Shown in pieces: positions 32,959 through 46,069 of a DNA stretch of 64,000 bases. Source of the stretch: Rhizopus arrhizus. Its lineage: Eukaryota; Mucoromycota; Mucoromycetes; Mucorales; Rhizopodaceae. The stretch spans positions 620,001-684,000 of the forward strand of contig JAKZZE010000003.1 of the NCBI GenBank assembly GCA_024220505.1. Reading direction: 5' to 3'. The notes beneath the pieces were generated by a model. It was not told where the DNA came from, ran no database searches, and worked only from the letters and a program-made list of their open reading frames with translations. How positions within the stretch are numbered: position 1 is the stretch's first letter; every line of letters begins with the position of its first letter. Position numbers and translations under genes: made by a program.

Positions 32959-34274
32959 ATGGCTTCAGTTGCTATGAATACTGGTGGTGTTGGTATCGCT
33001 CATCTTCCCAATCAACGTCATAAGATTGTATCTAAACGTGGGGCTAATTTTACATTGATGGTTTGCGGTAAGCAAGTAGAAGTTTAATAAGGGTTTTACT
33101 TATCACACATTTAGGTGAATCTGGCGTTGGAAAAACTACTTTTGTAAATACCTTATTTACAACCGGAATCAAAAGCCACAAAAATATGAATAAGCGTCAT
33201 GCTAAACAAATAGAAAAAACTGTAGAAATTGAAATAACTAAAGCAGGTACACAAAAAAATTATGTTTTATTATCGTGTGTGTATCAATAATGCGCTTAAT
33301 TTAGAAATTGAGGAAAAGAACTTTAAAGTAAACTTGACTATTATTGATACTCCCGGGTTTGGTGATTATGTCAACAATTATAACAGCTGGATGCCTATTT
33401 ATGAATTCCTTGATGATCAGCACGAAAGCTTCATGGCACAAGAGCAACAACCTGTTCGTCAAGGTGTCATTGATCTTAGAGTTCATGTTTGTCTTTATTT
33501 TATTCGTCCAAATGGTCATGGGTAACACATGGATTTATATATTTAAAAAAGAAACGATGCTCATATTTTGCTTTAGACTTAAGCCTCTTGATATTGAAGT
33601 AATGAAGCATCTTGGCTCTCGAGTCAATTTAATTCCGGTGATCGCTAAAGCAGATACCCTTACACCTAACGATTTGGCAAAGTTTAAAGTGAATGTAAGT
33701 GAATAGAAGTATAAAAAAAAACAATAAATACGACATATACTAATATTGTATATAGATTTTAAACTCTATTCAAGCCAATAATATTCAAGTATATTCTTGT
33801 CCTATTGAAAGTGAAGATGAGGAAATTACAGAGACAAATAAAAATATCATGGCTTCCATGCCTTTTTCCGTTATTGGTTCTACTCAAGATGTTCAAACTA
33901 TCGATGGGCGTACTGTAAAAGGCAGAGAATACTCTTGGGGAGTAGCCGAAGTTGAAAATGAAGATCACTGTGACTTTAAAAAGTTGAGAAAGCTATTGAT
34001 TCGTTCACACATGCATGATTTGATATCAACTACAGAAGAAAGGCATTATGAGAACTATCGCCAAACACAGATGGGCACTCGTAAATTTGGTGAACCAAAG
34101 TAAGAAGGGGAAAAAAAAAAAAATGAAAAAATTTGTAATTTGAATATTAAATGTTCGCTAGACAAAAGAAATATGAAAATCCTAAATTCAAGGAAGATGA
34201 AGAACAACTTCGATTAAATTTCACAAAGCAAGTTAAAGAAGAAGAAAACAGATTCCGTCAATGGGAATCACAGG

Positions 34275-34312
<38 letters not shown>

Positions 34313-34455
34313 ACTAAGATATTGTTGAATAGCTTGTTTCTGAACGCGATCGCCTTAATAAAGATCTTGAAGAACAACACGCTCAAATCAAACAATTGGA
34401 AAGCGAGCTTGAGCATTTGTATCAATTACATGGCCGTGGAACAGTCCGAAGATAA
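32959..34455 (+). CDS. septin
   Basis: Septins are GTP-binding proteins that form filaments at the neck, septum and hyphal cortex. Start [17 protein letters not shown] at 32959. P-loop [15 protein letters not shown], switch IIDTPGFGD, septin loop [15 protein letters not shown], NKxD-type [11 protein letters not shown], and the septin unique element region with [20 protein letters not shown] and [17 protein letters not shown]-terminal coiled coil ([16 protein letters not shown], then [11 protein letters not shown]) places it in the coiled-coil groups such as Cdc3, Cdc11 or Cdc12 rather than Cdc10. At least six introns are read, one of which carries a run of about 30 A (34279-34308). The end is TAA 34453-34455. 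Confidence 0.94.
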
Positions 34456-34661
34456 GCATATTAAACTTCATAATGAATTAATAATAAAACAGCTACATAA
34501 AGCAAATAATTTTTAAAAATTTTAGTGCAAAATTATATTTTGAAGCAATATTAGTATATATATTACTCAACTACGTGTTTATTGTGACAAATAGTTATAT
34601 ATGAGTGGATGTGTTTATGTTTTCTAAACATTGAACTATGTATATTGATGTGTTATGTTAT

Positions 34662-37600
34662 TTACTTTCTCTCTGCTGATCCAGTAGGTTTCAAAGGTAC
34701 TCTTGCGGTAATGGCTTCATCTATAATATCAAAGCTCCTTATGCTTCTGTAATCATTCAAAGTAGATACAACAGATATTCTGTTTTTCCATTTATCAAAA
34801 TTCTTTTGTTTATAATTCATCTCTTCCTCATCATACAATATTTCATCCATAAGCCAATCACGCGTGCTTTGATTATAGGAAGACAAGCCTGTGTTTCCAG
34901 GATTAATCATGCTCATCTCCCTTTGCTCTTGGTATCTTAGAAATCCGATTTCATTGTAATTGGTTGCATGTCGAACCAAAATAACTGCTGCTAGTTCTTT
35001 ACAAAACTCTTGCAGAACAATGTATGAGTTGACAAAGTTGGCAAGTTTTGCAAAGGGGTTAGTCATGGTGACTGGTGTCGCGTTTGATCGCTGACTGCTT
35101 TGAAAAAAGGAGAAAGAGGGCGAAATGGGGGATAAACTACTTCCAGTGACGCCCATATCACCATTAATTCTCAGTGGCAAAAGCCCAGCTGATTTTGTAG
35201 CAGAAGGTGATGAAGGACTGCGCGGTGAAGAAGGCGTGAGGGTTGAAGTTGAGCCCTTATTAAAGACAAGCTTGGAGAGGTGGGGCTGGGTTTTGGACAT
35301 TACATCGGTTTTTCGAGGAGGTAATACGTGATCATTTCCATTAGATACTGTTTGACTATTCTGTCTTCTTAATGAACCAGTGTGGCGACTGTATGATGAT
35401 CCGTTCTGGACTTCAGTGACTCCTGATATCATACCACGTTTTTTGGCTATTGATATACGAGTTTCAAAATTAGGAACAAGCTGTGCTCGCTTAAGTGCTT
35501 CAAATGTGATCTAAGATTTAAGCAAGAATAAGTAGAGCAAATATTGAAAAGATAAATATAGATTACCTGCTCCAAAAGAGCATAAAGACTACGTCGGTTT
35601 ACTTTGGTGCTTGGCAATGTCCAAACACCTCCATAAAGCACACCATCATTACCTACACGTATAGATCTCCAATCACAAATAACTCCATCCATGCGTTTAT
35701 CAACAACACCAGCAAGTTTCTGCAAGATACTGGTCACCAGTAGATTTTGTTCGACAGGCAACTCAAACATTCTGCAAAATTGAGCAAAGATTCGGCTCAA
35801 AAATAGGCCTTCATATGCCTCAGCGTTCTTATTTGTAGTTGTTGTGTTTGTCACTGTGCTCGAGATACTCATTTGGTCTGCAGCGGCATCATTCATCATG
35901 CTCTTGGGTCTCAAAAGTCGACTTTTGCGATCTTCGGTTTCTATATCCTTCTTACTTTTAACAGGTGGATAAGGTGTTTGCCAAAAGTTTTTAGCAAGTA
36001 ACGCGTAATGAAATCGCTCTTGTGCTTCGTGGAAATAGTCGTCGTAGCTGTTTCCGGGTACAACTACGTAGGGACTACTGCTGCTTTTATCATCCTCGTT
36101 TTCTTGAGCAGTGGATGGCAAGGAATCGGATGAAATGACGCTTGATAAGGGTGGCGACTTCATTCTTTCTAATTCATCTTCTAGTGGTAAAAGGGATAGC
36201 ACTCTATTAACAAACAGGGTATGTGTTAAAATCTTTTCTTCTATACGGTATTTTTTTGTATTTAATTTTACCTTTCTACAAGCCATCTAACTTTCTCATT
36301 TTTGCTCTCGTCTTGAGGCTCTTTATCACCAATAGCAAGGTCATCTACATTGGGCTGTTCATCAACAGTAGCAATACTGTCACGATCATCTGCTGCTTTG
36401 GATCCAAGGGATGATGTATCTGTTGAATCTTTTGCTTCGAAATCAATGTAATTGCCTTCTGGAGAAATATCAAGATAATTTCTGAGCACTAAGTTATAAA
36501 TAGCAAATTGATTGTAAGTTTCAAGGATAGTATCAAACAGTCGTAACGAAGCGAGTACAAGTTCCTGCTTTTCAGAATCGAGACGATTAATTAAAAGTAA
36601 GCGCAAGGTCATGTCTTCATCATCATTGGTTAATACAGATTCTTGCTTTATTCTTGGTGATGAAGGCGCTGTATCGGTCTTGATATCATCATCAGTGGCC
36701 TGCGAAGATGAACCGTCGTCTCGGTCGTTATCTAATAAATCATTTACGGGTATATTTGCCTTTGCTTCCGCTTCAATATCTTTACCGATGCCTCCTTCTT
36801 CGCTTATTAGTACAACCAAAAACACATGCAGCAGCCTCTGATCTGTCAAACCACGAATCATTTCAGTTGTGTATGCTGTTGCTGCCGTCGCAATCTCTGC
36901 AGAAGGGGAACTCAGAGCGGTACAGACCATAGGATGCCAAAACATGGTTGTCAATTGAGCCATCAACGCTGTCATCAACCGCTTCTCGGCTACTCTTGCC
37001 ACATCATTCAGATATTCCCAAAAACTGTAGAAGTCATCTGCAATCCTTTCTTTATCCACCGTTGATCGTAGCATGCGTACGAAGTTGTTATCGAATGGGC
37101 TGCGCTTTCTGCGCTTCCTTTTGAAACTGTTGTGAGCATTAACTGTGATGATCAAGCTGTTGTTGGTAATCATTGCAGGTACTGAGAAACGAATGGGTCG
37201 TTTGGGTGGTCTTGTCGGAATGATTTTGTTGTTTTCTGAAATAATAAATGCTCCAGTATTCTTAGGTAAGTAGGCAAAGAGAAGCGAAAGTCGTTCAGCC
37301 TGTATCGTACATTAAAGTATCAGCCAAAGTAATAAATTACCAAATGCTTTTCTTTTACCATCACTTCACATAAACCAGAGTATTCTACGACATAACAAAC
37401 ATATTCAGGATCATCATCAAGCAAACGAAGGGCGAACAAAATAGCTTCCCTTGCTATTTCTCCTGTCTCTCCGGGGATATTCATATAATCAACAAGGTAT
37501 GTAAACATATCAAAGCGTGGCTAATAACAGAAAAAAAAAAGGGGGGGCATATGCGTTAACAACTTTGTTTGATATATTCCCATTCTTACTGTCAAGAACA

Positions 37601-38512
37601 TATTCCAAGCAATTTTATCTTCAACACTCTCCTCCCGCTTATGAAGGGTCTTGCCATCCTTTGCACTTCTCCAAACACTTTCGCCTAATCCTCGACACCA
37701 ACCTCTCTCAAAAAACAAATCCATCAAGGCAGCATTGGCACCCTTAAAGTGAGAGAATACACCATGCATTAATTTGACAAGTTCCAATGATAATTCAGAT
37801 ATGGCGGCAGTTCTTTCCTCAGAGCAGGCTTCTGCATCTGTAGCTAACTGTTCATAGTGATGAGCAATCAATCTGTGACATGAAGTGATGAGCTTTTGAA
37901 GCGGAACATGGACTGCTCTTTCTGGTAAGAGTTGGGCTTCAACGTTGGTAACTAGGCTGCAAAAGAAGCGTAAACAGTGAATACGCATACCATAGGGAGT
38001 CTAAGATAAAACAAGCTCTAGTTACTTTACTTTTTTTTTTTTTTCTAAGAGAGGGTTTATTTACATCTACTTTAGCAAATTCCACTAGTTCCTCAAGAAC
38101 ACGCTTTTGAAGCAAATATTCAAGACAAGGGCCGGTCTCTAAGCTACCACTAGGCCGCTGATGTTCAATCTCTTCTGCTTGAATAAGTTTGATGATATTT
38201 TGTAAACTGCAAGGAATGGGTGTAAGGTCGACTGCATCTTTCAAAGGATCTATAGTGAAAAAGATGAATTAATAGACTGTCTCTTTTTGTCTCTCTCTCT
38301 TCTCTCTTTCTCCACTTCCCCTCTTTTTTTTTTCTTTCTCCACCAATAAGTATCCACAAAAAAAGAAAGAAAAAAAAACCTCGTAGTAAAAACACTATAC
38401 CAGCAGCAGTTTCGTAATATTTTTGAATATTCGTCCAAGCTTCCGTTAATAGCTCTAATTTTGTTTTTGCTGCGTTTCTTCCAGAGAGAAGCTTTGAAAG
38501 AAACATGGACAT
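34662..38512 (-). CDS. FHIP/RAI16-like protein (FTS-Hook interaction family)
   Basis: FHIP proteins (FAM160, RAI16-like) bind the FTS-Hook complex, which links cargo such as early endosomes to dynein. Start MSMFLSKLLSGRNAAKTKLE at 38512, then LLTEAWTNIQKYYETAAG. Later exons carry DLTPIPCSLQNIIKLIQAEE, ETGPCLEYLLQKRVLEELVE, FFCSLVTNVEAQLLPERAVH and FERGWCRGLGESVWRSAKD. The central part has MLRSTVDKERIADDFYSFWE and ISPEGNYIDFEAKD. The C-terminal region (from 35432) is Ser/Pro-rich with a block ILVRHATNYNEIGF and ends in a basic tail. About 1150-1200 residues by eye. Acidic, Ser-rich insertions (around 36300-36450, 36650-36780) are low-complexity. The family is recognised mainly from the N-terminal RAI16-like blocks. 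Confidence 0.82.
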
Positions 38513-38677
38513 TTTCTCTTTTTTTTTTATCAGAAAGAAAGAAACAAGGAGAGAAAGGGAGGTTTGTGTTAATCAAAAAAGATTTAAGGCACCAGTTTTG
38601 TGTTACCTATTTTTGTAGACTCTGTGGCTGGATTCTTCTACTGTTTTGCATCTATTCTGCATGCAAATGATTTAAAT
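38513..38677. other. promoter region of the FHIP gene
   Basis: 165 bases up to the first LINE target repeat. The LINE insertions therefore sit about 170 bases upstream of the FHIP start codon. Confidence 0.5.
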
Positions 38678-38692
38678 AGTGTTTTCAAGTAC
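38678..38692 (+). repeat. 15-base target-site repeat, copy 1
   Basis: AGTGTTTTCAAGTAC. Identical copies are at 39786-39800 and 40379-40393, delimiting two LINE tails. Confidence 0.92.
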
Positions 38693-39785
38693 GATCAAAG
38701 AATATTTTATTTATCTGAGAATTAAAATAACCTAATTGAGCACATAATAATGGAAATTATTGTATTGCCCGGGTCAGATCAAATAAGGGGAGAAGGAACT
38801 GAAATCTTTTTGACCGGCAAAAAGGGAAAAAGAATAAAGATGGGAAGATGAAGAAGATACAGCAATAAACGATACGAGATTAATTAGAGCTGAACCAATG
38901 CAATAGTTTAGTACCCAGAGGTGGAATTTCAGGAGCAGTTTTGTCATGGTGGAGGTAGTCAAGTTCATGTAGGATTTGGCAAATGATCGGCCATCGAATA
39001 AACCATGCTGAATATTTTGATCGAGGTTGTATAGTAGGTTTCTTCCTTGAAGTAGGCAGGAGATTGAGAAGATAAGATAAAGGATCAGAGACAGTGCTTG
39101 GCATAAGAAGGCGATGATGCATATTTAGACAGGTAATAGCATGCGATCGAATGAGCAGGTCATGAGGGTGGTAGATACATGGTTTGGAACGGCCACCAGG
39201 CAACCAGCCCATATGCCAACGAATTAATCGGCTGCGTTCAATGTATGACATCGGTAGCCAGAGGATGGGATCTACGACTAATTGAGGACGGCAAGCGGAG
39301 AGAAGGATAGAGTTAGTGTCTGCACGGCGGTTTTCAAAAGATTTTTGTAGATAATCTTGACAAATTGCTTTGAAATTGCGTCGATCAAGTTGATCAGGAT
39401 CGGTTTCCGCACAGAGCCGCCATAGAGGAGAAGTAGTGAGCTTGTACCATTGTGAGTGGCTTGTTGATGTTCGAATGTAAGGAATTAGTCTAAACATAAG
39501 AGTATCATCCGGTGTATCAATAGCTCGAAGCAAGAATTTGGCTTGTAAGATGTAGATACGCTCTTTCATTGTTGGTTTATTTACTAGGTGTAGCATGACC
39601 TTGATGGACGAGCGTGAAGTGCCCCCAAATATTCGACGTAGACATTGGTTTTGGCAAGATTCTATCTTCTGAAGTTCCCTGCATTTCACCGCACTGATGG
39701 CCAGATCGTATTCGAGTTGTGGACGAACGATTTGAGAATAAAAATGCGTGGAGGTGAGCTTATCAAAACCAGTAGAGTTCACACC
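38693..39785 (-). mobile_element. 5'-truncated LINE retrotransposon copy A
   Basis: Minus-strand copy with its 3' end at the left. An open frame of about 300 codons (39782-38880) encodes the post-RT C-terminal part of a LINE protein: FYSQIVRPQLEYDLA (end of RT/thumb), NQCLRRIFGG, RSRLIRWHMGWLPGG and HPHDLLIRSHAITCLNMHHR (a His/Cys-type region). The remaining about 190 bases to the left are 3' UTR. It is flanked by the 15-base repeat, so 5' truncation and a target-site duplication typical of target-primed reverse transcription are both visible. No RT active site is present, so it is dead. Confidence 0.88.
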
Positions 39786-39800
39786 AGTGTTTTCAAGTAC
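39786..39800 (+). repeat. 15-base target-site repeat, copy 2
   Basis: AGTGTTTTCAAGTAC, shared by both LINE insertions. Confidence 0.92.
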
Positions 39801-40378
39801 GTTTAATAATAATGTATTTATTGTAAAATTTTAATGACCCAAATTGAGCACATAATAATATGAAATTATTGCATTGCCCGAGCCAGTTCAAGATTTGGGT
39901 GGGAGCTAAAAACCTTTTGATAGGCAAAAGGGAAAAAGGGTAAAGAAGGGAAGAGGTGATAGACAAAGTAACAAACAATACTAGATTAATTAGGGCCAAG
40001 CCAATGCAAGAGTTTAGAGCCAAGGGGTGGGACCTCAGGAGCGATCTTGTCATGGTGAAGATAGTCAAGTTCATGTAAAATTTGGCAAATGGTTGGCCAA
40101 CGTATAAACCAAGCAGCATATTTCGATCGATTTTGTGTCGTTGGCTTTTTCCTGGAAGTGGGCAAGATATTCAGGAGAAAAGATAAAGGATCAGTAACAG
40201 TGCTTGGTAATTGAAGACGTCGATGCATATTTAGACAAGTAATAGCATGGGACCGAGTAAGTAGATCATGGGGGTGGTATATACACGGCTTTGGTCTACC
40301 ACCGGGTAACCAACCCATACGCCAGCGAATTAAGCGACTACGTTCAACATAGGACATCGGTAGCCAGAGGATGGGATC
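39801..40378 (-). mobile_element. 5'-truncated LINE retrotransposon copy B
   Basis: A shorter copy of the same family. The coding part (40357-39986) reads MSYVERSRLIRWRMGWLPGG and continues to a C-terminus like LGSKLLHWLGPN. It matches the 3' half of copy A with many scattered changes, for example H-to-R and R-to-K differences. Its 3' UTR (39801-39985) matches 38693-38880 at block level (AATTGAGCACATAATAAT). Flanked by target repeats 2 and 3. Confidence 0.88.
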
Positions 40379-40393
40379 AGTGTTTTCAAGTAC
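40379..40393 (+). repeat. 15-base target-site repeat, copy 3
   Basis: AGTGTTTTCAAGTAC, right flank of copy B. Confidence 0.92.
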
Positions 40394-40700
40394 AGTGGAG
40401 TTAGTAAATTTTGTCGGTTTGAAGAAAATAGACTTCGTTTAGCAAAAAACAAATGTCACTAACCTAAATGAAAATTTCGTTTGGAACATTTATTGTTGTC
40501 GCTTTGTACTTGTTCTAATGGAATACCTGTATTAAATGACCAAAGCGATGACTTTGGTGGTGAATTTTTATGATCTTCCTACTTTTGTTCTAGTTTCTTT
40601 AACTGCATGCGTTCAAAAGCAATTTTTGAGAAATAAATCAGAAGCGGTGTTTGAAGATAAAGCCTTCTCTTTTTCTTTTTTTTTTTGCTTATTGTTGATC

Positions 40701-42651
<1,951 letters not shown>

Positions 42652-42657
42652 AAATAA

Positions 42658-44340
42658 TCAGTTTATTGAATACATCATCTTTTGCTTTCTCTTTAGTTCT
42701 TTCTCTGTCCTTTTTTTCTTTTTTTCAATAATAGCAAATAAATCATCTTCGTCTTCAGAGGAGGAAGAAGAAGAAGAAAAAAAGGAACTATTTACAGGTG
42801 TATTAGAGGTAGTAGCATTAATAGTAATAATGTTATTATTATGGGTATTGGAAGGACTCATATTGGAAGAAGTGGTAGTAGATGATAAATATGTAAGTGT
42901 ATGATTTGGTACATTTCTATGAATGTTGAAATCTTCGGAGCCAACTCTTTTATGATGAGTAGGGGATACAGTAGGCGTAAAGGCAAATGACTGCATTGAT
43001 CTTGAAGAGCGATGTTCATAAGAATATCTATTGTGTGGTTGCTGTGATACAGGATTGATTAATAAATCAGGTGTTGAAGATGATTTATTAATAGCCAATA
43101 CATTGCTATCGGACAATCGAGAAGAAGAAGCTGTAGATGCATTCGAATTTTGTCTTTTTACGTCGCTTATTTCACTATCTTCTATCCAAATAGAGTCATT
43201 ATCATCTTCATCATCACTCATCATCATCTCTCCCATGTAATGTATAATATCTTCCTCCTCATCGTCATCAATAGGTACATCCGCTGGTGGCCATGTACCA
43301 ACTACAATAGGTAATTCAACAAAGAAGGAATCAGAAGCAGACTTTTTATCTTCCAAGATTACTTGAGCTCTCAATTTATAGTGAATCTTTAATATCTTTC
43401 CTTTATATCGAACAGTGGGTGGTGTATTTCGTATAATCAATTGGCTGGCAATCGATTGAGTGAAATTGTAAGGTCCAATGATGTTCAAGTCAAATTTGTT
43501 TGATTTCAATACATGTTCTTCTTCTATTCTATTTCTAAATACATTTAAGTACCTATCACATATATTATATATAATATACATATACTTTACTTTGCTGTCT
43601 GTATCTTTACTTTTCGAATAAAATCAACTACGAGTGCATCTTTTCTTACACAACTAGAGCTAGTTCCAACAATAATACTTATTGGTATAGTCTCTCCTCG
43701 TGTATACCCTGATCTTGGGACAGAGAGGTGCACATGGCATTTGCCACAGTCTGAAGCAGGTATTTCTTTCATCTTTTCAGCTGGCCGGTTAAAACTGTCT
43801 TTTGTAACATCCACAAACTCCAGAATAGTAACTGGATATTCAATTTTTGGGCATAGACTTTCAGGCATCATTGGTCTATCCAATACTGCTGTCAACTTGT
43901 ATTCAATACGTGCTAACTTTTTTTTGCCAAACTAAAGTTAAAGGGAAACATAAGCTATTGTTTTTTTTTTGAAGAAAAAAGTATGTTTCTTTTTTACGTC
44001 TAAAGCACTTGGTAAATTGTCAGGTACAAGAAAATCAAAAGAAAAATTATACAACTTTTGTTCCAATTTTGATTTTCCTTCAATGGTTTTAAAGCTTTGA
44101 AATAACGAAATGGCTTCTTTGTCTGATACATAAATAGAACCGGAGAACTTTACAATAATTGGGTTGATTTTAATTGAGCTTTTTGGCTGAATAATTACAG
44201 AGCCTGTACTTAAAACGTTAGAGGATTCATACTATAATTACTTACTGTTGTGTACCTCGAATAGTCTCTCCTGGAAAATAAAATTTTTCTTCTGAAAGTA
44301 CAATATCAATTACTTTATTTGTCTTGGATTTAGCTCTCAT
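42658..44340 (-). CDS. alpha-arrestin (arrestin-related trafficking adaptor)
   Basis: Alpha-arrestins recruit Rsp5/Nedd4-type ubiquitin ligases to plasma-membrane transporters. The start MRAKSKTNKVIDIVLSEE at 44340 leads into KFYFPGETIRGT, the typical arrestin-N motif. Then come SSIKINPIIVKFSGSIYVSD, NFSFDFLVPDNLPSALD, and ARIEYKLTAVLDRP. The arrestin-C half has HVHLSVPRSGYTRGETIPIS and YKGKILKIHYKLRAQVILED, ending VVGTWPPADVP. The tail is long, Ser/Asn/Thr-rich and acidic, with basic C-terminal residues. I do not see a clear PPxY motif in the tail. The stop is only six bases from the convergent Ecd stop codon. Confidence 0.88.
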
Positions 44341-44432
44341 ATTGGATCAACACTTTATGAGATAAACAGGAAAAGAGAAAAGAAAAGAAAAAACGGGCCT
44401 TTTTTTTTGTTTGTGAAATTTTTATTTTATTT

Positions 44433-45649
44433 CTATTTTTGGTTATAGTTCAATGGTGAATCAGCGTTATAATGCATCTATTGTCGTATTTTAGTATAAA
44501 ATAAGCCATGAATTTACTTATATATTACCTCTTTAGCGCCAACAGTGCCTCCTCCACCACTAACACCAAAAGTGGTCCAGGTTTTTACTTCGTCTGTTGG
44601 TTCAAATGAAGCCCAAGATATACCACTAGTCTTTTTCAAATTGATTTCTACTTTAGTAGAAAGTGCGGTAAATTTAGAAGCATTTACATCAATAGTCTTA
44701 TCCACTAAATTAATACAACATGGTACGAATAGCTTGCAGTTCTATTTTACCTGAAATAAAGGAAAGTTCTTTTTGTAACGCTTATTGCCCTTCATCTTAA
44801 TATCAATATCAATTGAATTTTCATTAAATTTAACTTGGGTATCTTCCTTGTTCTTGGCAAAAATACTGAAAATAACACTTGTTTGTGTTTGATACCAATC
44901 CGTACGACAATCAACCATTTCCTCACCATTATTGTTCTTGCTAACAAAGACGTGTCTTCCTTCTTTACATCCCTCAATCTTTAAAAACTCATCAAAATCG
45001 AGTACTTTACGACTGCAGCAACTCCATCCCTTGGACCCTTCGTGAAAAATGGGTGCACCTGGGTGATAACGGCATTTGGCATCAGGTCCTCTAGAAGTCT
45101 CTTGATCCTTAAATATATGGCCACAACCACGTCTCTTACAGGTAGTACCTTCAATAACAGAAACTGATTCATCGTCCTCTTCTTCTACAATTTCCACTGG
45201 TTTCTTTTCCTCAGGCTGCGTTTGAGCAACTGCTGGAGCAGGCTTAGGGATCTCTTGTTTGCCATAAACTTCGACACCATCCTTAGTTACATGACTTGCT
45301 TTTGAAGCAGCTGGCTTCTTTTCTTCCTTGGCAAGTTGAACAGGAGCTTCAGTCGAATGAAGACCAAAGGAACAACCAGGAATCTGAAGAAATTCATCGA
45401 AATCAGAAACACGTTTTTTGCAACAAGACCATCCCTTTAAGCCTTATTTTTTTTTAATCATTAATGACTTCGTTTTATAATACTTTATTTTACCTTCATG
45501 AAATACGGGAGCTCCTTCATGAAATTGACAAGCTAAGATAGATAAGTATCATTGTTATACCCCTTAAGAGATAGAAAAAGCTTACAATTATCTTTGTTAT
45601 CTTCTTCACTGAATTCTTTTCCGCAGCCTTTACGAGTACACTTGGGCAT
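44433..45649 (-). CDS. CHORD-CS protein (Rar1/CHORDC1/CHP type)
   Basis: These are HSP90 co-chaperones with two Cys/His-rich zinc domains and, in animals and fungi, a C-terminal CS (p23-like) domain. The start MPKCTRKGCGKEFSEEDN at 45649 begins CHORD I, which continues over introns through [20 protein letters not shown] and DFDEFLQIPGC. A Lys/Glu/Pro-rich linker follows. CHORD II reads TTCKRRGCGHIFKDQE, CRYHPGAPIFHEGSKGWSCC, VLDFDEFLKIEGC. The CS domain has RTDWYQTQTSVIFSIFAKN and ISWASFEPTD. The last exon, joined after AKE, reads MHYNADSPLNYNQK to a TAG at 44433-44435. All zinc ligands are present in both CHORDs. Intact. Confidence 0.95.
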
Positions 45650-45990
45650 TGTTTATCAATCTACTTTAAAAAAAGGAAAGAGCTTTTGTGTGTAATTTAT
45701 TACCCCTTCTTTTTTTTCTGGAAAATAAAAAAAGCCGTCATTGTGACTCGTAAAGAAATTGCTAGACTTCTGCTGTCTTGTCAATTAAGATACCTATTCC
45801 TATTATTGCCCGAGTCAGTCCATGATGGTATTTATACTTTTCTTCATATATTGCTAATATTTTCCAAAAAAAAAAATCGAAGTAAAATAAAACTATCCAA
45901 AAAGTAATTTTTTTTCATTGATCAATGTCTTTTTATTCCTTTTTTTTTAATGTCTTTTTATTCCGTGTTATTACATAGAAAGTATCCGTC

Positions 45991-46024
<34 letters not shown>

Positions 46025-46069
46025 CAAAGCCTTAGTTTTCGCACGCTCTACCGACCTCTTACAGCTAAC
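45650..46069. other. intergenic region
   Basis: Contains a short T-rich section and a 30-base T tract (45995-46024). An open stretch at 45686-45907 shows no features. Confidence 0.4.
45995..46024. repeat. 30-base T homopolymer
   Basis: Uninterrupted T run between the CHORD gene and the decayed element region. Confidence 0.95.

Noticed and set aside
40536..40700. N-terminal extension of the Ecdysoneless homologue
   Set aside because: Open by chance; it has a T-rich stretch and no similarity to family N-termini, while MTSIENLQEVL at 40701 does.
45686..45907. 73-codon plus-strand frame with an aromatic-rich start
   Set aside because: Overlaps the upstream side of the CHORD gene, contains T/A homopolymers and lacks any conserved block.
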